From Ischnura elegans (taxonomy: Eukaryota > Arthropoda > Insecta > Odonata > Coenagrionidae), in the NCBI RefSeq assembly GCF_921293095.1, contig NC_060246.1:133238198-133302197 (forward strand): a stretch of DNA of 64,000 nucleotides. The letters run 5' to 3'. Position numbers and translations under genes: made by a program. Positions within the stretch are counted from its first letter, which is position 1; the number at the start of each line of letters is the position of its first letter. Below the pieces are notes generated by a model that was not told the origin of the DNA, did no database searches, and was given only the letters and a program-made list of their open reading frames with translations. This document shows, piece after piece, positions 56,753 through 64,000 of the stretch.

Positions 56753-58074
56753 CGAGTATTATTTAGTATAGAATGGAAAAGTCCTCCAAAAGAGAATGTG
56801 CACAAACAGAATAATGACACAGTTGCCCTGAATCGCAAAAAGCTGGGAAAAATTAATACCTCCGTTATTTTATCCATATTAGCAACAAAAATGGCTGTTT
56901 AATGGTGATTATGATCGCCTGAATCTGATTTTGATATCATTTTTACGTTAGCTACTCATTTTAACTATTTTGAGCTGTTATTTTTTTTATAATTTATTAA
57001 ACCTCGACGTAGAAATCAAAGCGATTGGCGATAAATAGTTGTGCATGAAGAACTTAAAACAGTATAATTTTAAGGAGATATTGTGCAAAGATTGTAGTTA
57101 AAAGCCAACATATAACTTAAGACATATTTCCTGCGTTTAAAATATAATTATTTTTAACTCAGCATCTGGTAATGTTTGTAATAAACGGAAAATGTCGGCA
57201 TTAATATGAATTTAGCCAATCGTACTCAAATACTTATCTTATTAATTAAAATGGAGTGTAGTGATGAGCATAATTATAAAGTGGGTATAACAGTGATGAT
57301 TAATTACGTATATAATTACGAAATTAAAGTATTAGTCTTAGGAGTGACATCCAGCTCGCATGAGCAAGGCAATTTACCCAAAATATTGAGCACCTTGGGT
57401 GTTTACTGTTTTGAGAATATTTTTACCAAATTTTACTTAAATTTGAAAATTTCGTTAAACATTCCCGAGGAACATATTACAAAACGGACGCATGCTGTTT
57501 ATTTGGACTCTAAGCAGAGGTAGTAAGAAACTATCCGCCGCTGTGTCGCAATTTATGTGTCCATCCATTACATAGCATGGTAGTCCATCCTTTGTATTCC
57601 ATGGTACTCCATCCGAACAACCGTTTCACAAGATGCAAGTTATTTGCTTAATGTTTTGCGTAAGGAGAATGTACCTGTATGAAGGTCCCAATTTTGTATA
57701 AAAACCTTGAATTGTGTAAAAGCGCCTGCCATTAATGTAGCACACAGCAACTTAAACCCTTCCCAAGGCAATTTGGTGCATGAATAGGTGTCCTAAATGT
57801 TAAGAATAGGTACTGAAAGTGAATGAGTGAAAGTGATGGGTGCAATCCCCTGAATAAGAATAGGCAGGGCAATGTCTGACTTCTGTGTTGGTGTTTAAGA
57901 ATATTTATGCGAGGAATTTTTTAGATCAATTTATACAAAATGCATACGTTTTGGATTGCGAACGAATGATAGTAAGTATCTGAATTAATGTTTCCGAGTT
58001 ATCTTCATTGAATAAGTGGTAAGTAAATGCAACAAAAAGAATCTGAGTTTTTCGGTGAATCCCGGTAAATGATT
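56753..58074. other. AT-rich DNA, nothing recognised
   Basis: The 105-codon frame at 57206-57523 is Ile/Leu/Asn-rich and resembles no family I know. Confidence 0.45.
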
Positions 58075-58140
58075 AGAAAGATTTCTTCTCGGGTTTCCAA
58101 CCGGGTTAAGGGTATGCCGACGTTTCGTCAGGAAACTCTC
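58075..58140 (-). repeat. Dispersed repeat with a GAAACGTCGG motif
   Basis: On the minus strand: CCTGACGAAACGTCGGCATA, then AACCCGGTTGGAAACCCGAG. It contains the hammerhead-type CUGACGA and GAAAC-GUC strings fused without helix II, so it is either a shortened derivative or a convergent motif. The CCGGTT/AACCGG blocks pair. Confidence 0.4.
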
Positions 58141-58149
58141 CCAACATCT

Positions 58150-58890
58150 TCACGGCTGATTATGATGGCGCTTTCATACTCTTCCCTTTCGCCCGACTTA
58201 GTCGTCGCCTCAATCTTTGAAAATATTTAATACGAAGAATACCGTGCATGAGACTAAATACAACAAAAAAAAACAAGTAAAAAGTGCAAACATGCAGTTC
58301 TTTGAGAGAGTTTACTCGATCGAGACCCATGGCCATTGGCCACGGGTAACTCGGCCTCGTCACTGGCGCAATCACGTTGGGACTTTGCTTGCTCCACTCC
58401 ATTCCTGCCCACGAGCGGTGATTGGCAGGAGAGAATGCCTCTTTCGAGTTGTTTTGGTTCCCGTCGTCCAGGGAACCCGCTAGAAAATCGTCCTGAAACA
58501 AGAGGATTCCCCCGACGATAAAAACCCTTCCCAGTGGAGCGACAAACGGTCCACGTACTGCGTGCGTGCTTGCGCATGGAAAAAGGAAAGGACCGCCGGA
58601 GACGCACGAGTTTCGTTCGTTCCTTTTTTTCTTCCTTGGAAATAAGAAATTCGCTCTGAGGGGGTGATAAAAGTTGGCGCGGAAGAGGACGGGGCCATCG
58701 CGGGAAGAGGTGGTAGGACTGTCGGGGGAGAAGAGAGGGACTTTTGACGCGCAAAACACTCCTTGTTTCCACGGGAAAAACTTCGGCGGGACTGCGAAAG
58801 TTTGTCCCAAACCGACTACCCCAGTCTCGGCCATTCTGCGAGAATCGTGTGCGGTCGTGGAGCGAATTCAAAATAGGAGCAAGTCACGCA
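58150..58890. other. CpG-rich patch with stop-poor frames
   Basis: The minus strand has two overlapping long frames (224 codons at 58160-58834 and 205 codons at 58254-58871). Being open in two frames on one strand is typical of GC-rich DNA with few stops. Neither shows a domain. A promoter or first-exon region is possible but unproven. Confidence 0.4.
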
Positions 58891-61800
58891 GACCAAAAAA
58901 CAAGGAAAACATTCGTACCAGCGTTCGAAAATGATGATGAAATCTCTCGTAACAACCACTAGTTAACCTACTGGTAATCGGTGAAACCATCTTGGAACAG
59001 AAAATATATTTTTTCTTCATCCCACGATATTTTGATATTGGTTGAGGCAAATTTTAATTTATTTTCAAATTTGATCACATTACGATAAAAGCCTATGATT
59101 TTACACGAAGTCACACATCCTATCGAAAACATCTTTTAAAAAATTTGTTACAATATACTTCAAACCTTAATGAAAGTTCGTAATCCTATTTTAAACAGTT
59201 GCTTGAAATTCTGTTCTAAATCAATAGTAATGTAAGCGTGAGTTCGAAGGCTCGACCTTCAAAATATTCGATAGCTATATGAAGGATTGCATGAAATTAT
59301 CTATAGCAATGAGCTACAGTTGCATCTCTCAAAGCAGCAACCGTAAATATATATGTAATCACTTAAAAATACTCAATACTATAATAATTTTGGATACATT
59401 GTAGCTCAACGAGTTCGTGACGACAACGCTCAGAGTTTCCCAGCATATGACTGATATATCTGGCATTTTACAAACAGTCAAGGAATTAAAAATAAACATA
59501 AAGAGCGTGTTTTTTAATATACAATACTATGAATACCAGCAAAAAACGAACACCATTACGCTCAAGTTGGAAACAAATGATGGAAGATTGAAATTTTTTA
59601 TTTGAGTTTTAAATTGTTCAGGAAACTCTCCATAACTTACCATATTTATTAACTATCAAACTGTAAAGTTAATATGGACTTGAAATGTGTTGAGACTTAG
59701 CATTGATTAAGAAAACACAATATTCTTCCACATGAATCAATTTTTTGACACGAATTCATTTCGGTTAGAGGAGAGTCAGCCACGGCGACCACAAAGAGAA
59801 TTAAAAGTGCCTAATCTGCGAAATCAGCCACAATTTAATAAGTGTGATGCAGTGCAGTGAAAAGATTTTCCCCTTTTCCTTCCGCTCTCACGGCTTTCGG
59901 GAAATTTGATTCCAATATTCAAAGCGAGTAGTCCCTTCCCTCACTTAAGTGGCACAACTTTTTCCGCGTGAATTCCGCATTTCACTTGCTGATTCGAGAA
60001 AAAAGAATAAAATGGAAAATATGCATGAGAAGGGCGCCCGAGGGACAGAAAGATGAGGAGAAAGAAGTACAGGCAGATGACGTCATCCGGCAGACGAAAC
60101 CCCCTGCCCAAAGCAACTCAGGGTAAAGTAATTATCATCGGGGAATGTAGGATTATCTCGACTTCCCTTGCAAAGTTTTACGCGCTGAAGTGACGCGACG
60201 AAAAAGTACCAACTTTATCGTTACTTCTGTACAAACAGAGGCGAGTAGCTACACTGAGGGTTGCCATCTTTGCGATGTGGTTCCTTCGGGTGGCAAAATC
60301 AGATTAGAGTGCTAAACTTTCAGACTTCGTCTTCCAGTAAAAAGCATAACTTCCAGCATCGCCGTCCACTAAAAAACTATACAATGCCAGCGAAATCATA
60401 GTCAAAACACAAAGCAAAAAAGCAAAAAAAGCAACTTTTACCGCACTCGAATTTTCCTCGGCACCGCGCTGGTATTTTAATCCCAATGTCCGAAATAGTT
60501 AGCCAGCATTCAGCAAATTAATGTAAATGATAACTTGAAAAGATATAAATTTGAGGAACAACACACGTTTGTACTAATGGCCTTGAAGAGAATAATTCGT
60601 CAACTTTGGTTCTCATGCTGGGCAAAAGTTTACCTAGACATTCTGAGACTGGCCATTAGAGTTAAAAAAAAAACACACGCAAAAGAGTCAAAATAATACA
60701 TGTGCACTATTCTTGCTTGAACATTACTATGTGGGAGAACTCTCCGCCATTGATTAGTTAAAAATAAACAACTACGTTGTCAGAGAAGTATTTTGTAGTT
60801 TCATTATGTTTATTGTTCATATCTGAAATCATTATCACTTGTATTAAAACTATTTATATCAACTTTAATATAATTAAAAATAGCTATGCTAATGTCAAGT
60901 AAAGATAATTCTTAGCATTAATAATTTCCTTAGAATTTATTGTGGTTTTGATGATGGTTTCGCCTCTTTTGTAACTCACTTCCGGCTAAGTCGCTGTCAA
61001 TACAAACAATTAATGAATAACAATTTTTCTCACTTTCATTGGAAAAGGTTACTGGTTTCGATAATCGGGGAACTAAGAGATTTAGTTTTAGATGTTTTAC
61101 ACTGCTTTTAATGTCGAGCCCGTAACTATTATGAATAAAAGTTTAAGATTTTACTGGCTGCTTGCGATTCAGTGATGCTTTTGAGTTTAAGGGGAACGTT
61201 CGTTATTCTTATCAAATTTTAATTACTGGCAGTAAAGAGGAACGATCATTATTCCGTTCGATTTGGGTGAAGTGTCAAATTTTTGCGATGACTCCCCAGC
61301 ATAAAATTACTCTACACATACATCTACAAATTCATACACTGATTTCGAAAATACTAACGGCTGTTCAAAACTATTCATTAAATCCTTAAATTTACCCGAG
61401 GCCTTTCGTTTTGTTCATCTAATTTTTTAGCCAGATTTTCGTGAGAAACTCCTTTGTGATTTAAAGCTGCTGTCGCAAGCGAATCGAATATTTACCTATG
61501 CCGCAAGAAAGGAATAAAAAGCAAGCAACCGAGAAAGTCAAAAATAGGAAACATATGAAAACACTTTTAAATATTGCGGGATGCTATAAACTAGGCCGAT
61601 TTTCCAATGCCATAATGATTTTTGAGAATTCATACCTAGGAACTTGCAGCACAGCGAATAAATCTGATGCTAATAAATCCTTCTTGACAGTGCCTCGTAT
61701 TTTGTAGTCATTCTTATTTCCCAAAAATGAAAATAAATATTAACGCAGGCTCCTAAGATGTCTGATTTTTTACCACTATAAGGAATAGAAGTTCATAACA

Positions 61801-63373
61801 AACGGCATCCAAAACGTTCAAATCACTTTAAAAGAAAAGGTTTGAATAATTCAGTTGGAGAAGAATGATTGACTATGAGCAACCATTGACTAATAAATTA
61901 AAACGCACTTACCGCCATGAGCTGAGAAGCATAAGAAAACGCAGCCAATATAATTTCATATGTCCCTAAAATGTGTGGGTATTACAACAAAGTAGTCAAC
62001 TAGATCATGAGAGATAGCTGCGAGGAATAATTTACTAATCTCTTCGGCCAACCCTTCTTTAAACTTTCAGTTACCTATCCTCTACAACTCGACAAGATGA
62101 CCTATTAATCTTCATTCTGTCCATAAAGCCAGTTCTCTGTCTTCCCCTTCCCCATATATCCAACAGTCCACGAGAAAAACCCTCATTATTTTTCCGAGGA
62201 AATATTTTGAACAAACTCTCAAAATAATTTAAAGTATTAACTATTGAGTTTCATATAAAATTTGCACGAATGACCTCGTCAAGTAGTCTCGGAAAGAAAA
62301 GTTCACTTTTTCCTCAGAAAGCTCAAAAAACATTCACAAATATGTGAGGCATCCAGAATGATGAATAATTTCCGATGACTGAAAGTTGGACGATTCCCAT
62401 GTTGTTCGAGGGTGACCTTTTCCTGCGGCAATGGCCAACGCAAAAAAAGTATTAAAAAAAAACAACAATCGGAGACACTGCGATTCAGCCACGATTTCGT
62501 CAGTGATCGGTTAATAGTGACGTAATCATGTCCCAGTACGACAGCGTCGAATGCAGGGTGCGCAGAATGTTTCTCTTTTGTTTCTTTCTCCTCTGCCACC
62601 AAATGAGCAGTGGCGACGGTGGTTTTTATTCACGAGCAAAAACGGCGTCCGATCAGTGGCGCGCCGCAATTTCCCCAATGCAATGAATGCCTCTGGGAAC
62701 ACCCTTGATCAAGGGACGGCGATTACAGCTCAGTGCAGCTGAATTCACCAAGATGACAGCACTTAGGATAAATAATATCCAGCAATTTGTAACAAATACA
62801 GCAATATAATTAATACTCAGAAAATAATATTCTGTTTTCGAGGGTTGGCAACTCTTGATGCAAGCATCAAGCTGATGACTGGAGTTGGGTAAAGGATCAG
62901 TTTTTCCTGGCGTCAGGATCACTCAGGGAGTGAACGGCGATATATGCAAAGGTGCGCTAGCTGACACTCGATTTATTTCAAAGCAACGTCATCAGGCACC
63001 GAATTGATGATGTTACCAAGAAACGAAGCAGGTGGCTGTTCAAGAGTGTTTTCGGAAATTGCAAAGGATTATTTTTAAAGCGAATTGACCATGATGGAGT
63101 TCCACAAAGCTATGGCATGATTTATAAAGAGGACGCATGCCTCCTGCTCGACTGGTCTTCTTCGGTGACGGATAACTGGCTAAAACCTCAGCGTGAAATT
63201 TTCCGGGCACATTGCGTAAATAGACTGTCGTCAATATTTCTGCATCTCATAGCATCATTTTGCACCCTTAAATTATTTTATCAGATGACTTTTTTATGTT
63301 TGAGCAACAGGTAAATGTTGAATAGGGTCTGAAATCGATAGATTCAGCTTTCAGTTAGAGAAAATTCATGCTG
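58891..63373. other. AT-rich DNA, no supported gene
   Basis: A minus-strand frame at 60304-60486 encodes one hydrophobic segment but has no ATG start and no splice acceptor that I can see. Other frames (61162-61389, 61498-61707, 62303-62602, 62653-62922) are unrecognised. Confidence 0.45.
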
Positions 63374-63607
63374 AATGAAGATATACAATCTTTGTAAATT
63401 TTCACAGATATTTCATCTGGTATGACGCTTCTCGATGCTAAGGCGTCATTCTTATCAGCAGAGAGGGAAACAAAGTTATAAAACATCAACCAATAACTAA
63501 TCATCGAGAAACAAAGTTGTTGCACACGATAATGACGGTTTAACGTCGAAACCCATCGTATCAAATAAAATATCTGTGAAAATTTACAAAGGTTGTATAT
63601 CTTTATT
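63374..63607. repeat. 42-bp inverted repeat with 150-bp spacer
   Basis: Arms 63374-63415 and 63566-63607 (AATGAAGATATACAATC... and inverse) match in 39 of 42 positions. The right arm is preceded by ACGTCGAAACCCATCGTATC, similar to the GTCGAAAC ends of retroelement-derived repeats. It is MITE-like or a head-to-head retroelement end. Confidence 0.7.
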
Positions 63608-64000
63608 CACGGTACACTCTGCATACATTACGAAAATTCCAAGGTGATAAAATAAGTTCTGCATAGTCGAGAGGGTGGTACGATTGCTCTTTTAAATTCA
63701 CCAACTTCTTCCTGGAATGACCAACAAAGGACAAATCACTCACCTCGGATGGTCATCCTCGATGGATGCGACGTGGACCATCTCTGCAGCACAGTCGCCT
63801 TACACCCTCCGACTGGAAGCGATAGGTCACTTGTCCAGGCGAGAGCAAACCGGGCAAACAGCGGAGGCCTTCGGAGGCTATGGTCCTGAGGAGACGACGT
63901 GCGTCTGTCCCGCCGAAGGGTGCCGTGGATTCGTGGGGGGCCCCTGCAGATAAGATGGGGTCGGATCGGGGATGACTGGCCAAGATTTCTTCTCTCTGGT
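63608..64000. other. GC-rich window edge, unrecognised
   Basis: From about 63700 the sequence is GC-rich with open frames on both strands (63717-63953 plus, 63753-63983 minus). Nothing is recognised; it runs off the window. Confidence 0.35.

Noticed and set aside
58160-58871. Two overlapping minus-strand frames of 224 and 205 codons
   Set aside because: They lie in different frames of one CpG-rich patch. Neither has a domain, signal or splice context, and stop-poor composition explains both.
60304-60486. Minus-strand frame with one hydrophobic segment, membrane-protein-like
   Set aside because: There is no ATG start, an upstream stop is close, and I found no acceptor site or related exon.
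63012-63050. TTGATGA followed by GAAAC, resembling a hammerhead core
   Set aside because: No GUC cleavage site, no helix II hairpin and no helix I pairing.
1-64000. CRISPR arrays, rRNA genes, bacterial operons or prophage
   Set aside because: No regularly spaced short repeats, no rRNA core sequence and no closely packed coding frames. Content and tRNA introns are eukaryotic.

Overview
The window is eukaryotic nuclear DNA, most likely from an arthropod. It is AT-rich and intron-scale, with no operons or long uninterrupted host genes. It holds intron-bearing nuclear tRNA-Tyr genes and metazoan transposable elements: BEL/Pao, RTE-type and other non-LTR retrotransposons, hAT-like, Harbinger-like and pogo-like DNA elements, and a tRNA-derived SINE. 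The species cannot be fixed from the sequence. No complete host protein-coding gene could be supported; the only long intact reading frame is a retrotransposon integrase.

Layout. 1-5552 is mostly AT-rich unique DNA with a CpG-rich patch (1086-1420) and a G-rich low-complexity tract (2451-2990). 5553-29748 is a direct tandem duplication: unit A (5553-16043) and unit B (16044-29748). Each unit carries two tRNA-Tyr(GTA) genes in opposite orientation, lying in the arms of an older, more diverged inverted repeat, plus a decayed tRNA-Tyr copy. The units differ mainly by three events. A 605-bp TTA-flanked element is present only in A. A 3,577-bp transposon with 719-bp terminal inverted repeats and an 8-bp target duplication is present only in B. 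About 240 bp of a pogo-like relic is missing from A. Removing these makes the two units almost equal in length.

29749-44370 is a patchwork of nested MITEs, a 40-bp direct repeat, a non-LTR RT scrap, an internally deleted RTE-type element (38371-39010) and several old local direct duplications. 44370-46515 is the 3' part of a BEL/Pao retrotransposon on the minus strand, abutting a plus-strand non-LTR RT scrap. 46793-64000 is AT-rich DNA with CpG-rich patches, a non-LTR tail (54160-54710), a SINE (54870-55095) and a 42-bp inverted repeat near the end.

The least expected signal is a set of short motifs with hammerhead-ribozyme architecture: a (C/U)UGANGA core, a hairpin, GAAAC, GUC, and in most cases a complementary helix I. 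They lie at 21471-21511 (minus), 21531-21571 (plus), 31562-31603 (plus) and 52813-52855 (plus), with a stem-less relative at 58113-58128 (minus). Two of them form a head-to-head palindrome inserted in the transposase relic of the 3.6-kb transposon. This fits hammerhead-bearing retroelements such as Penelope-like elements or retrozymes, but folding and activity are untested.
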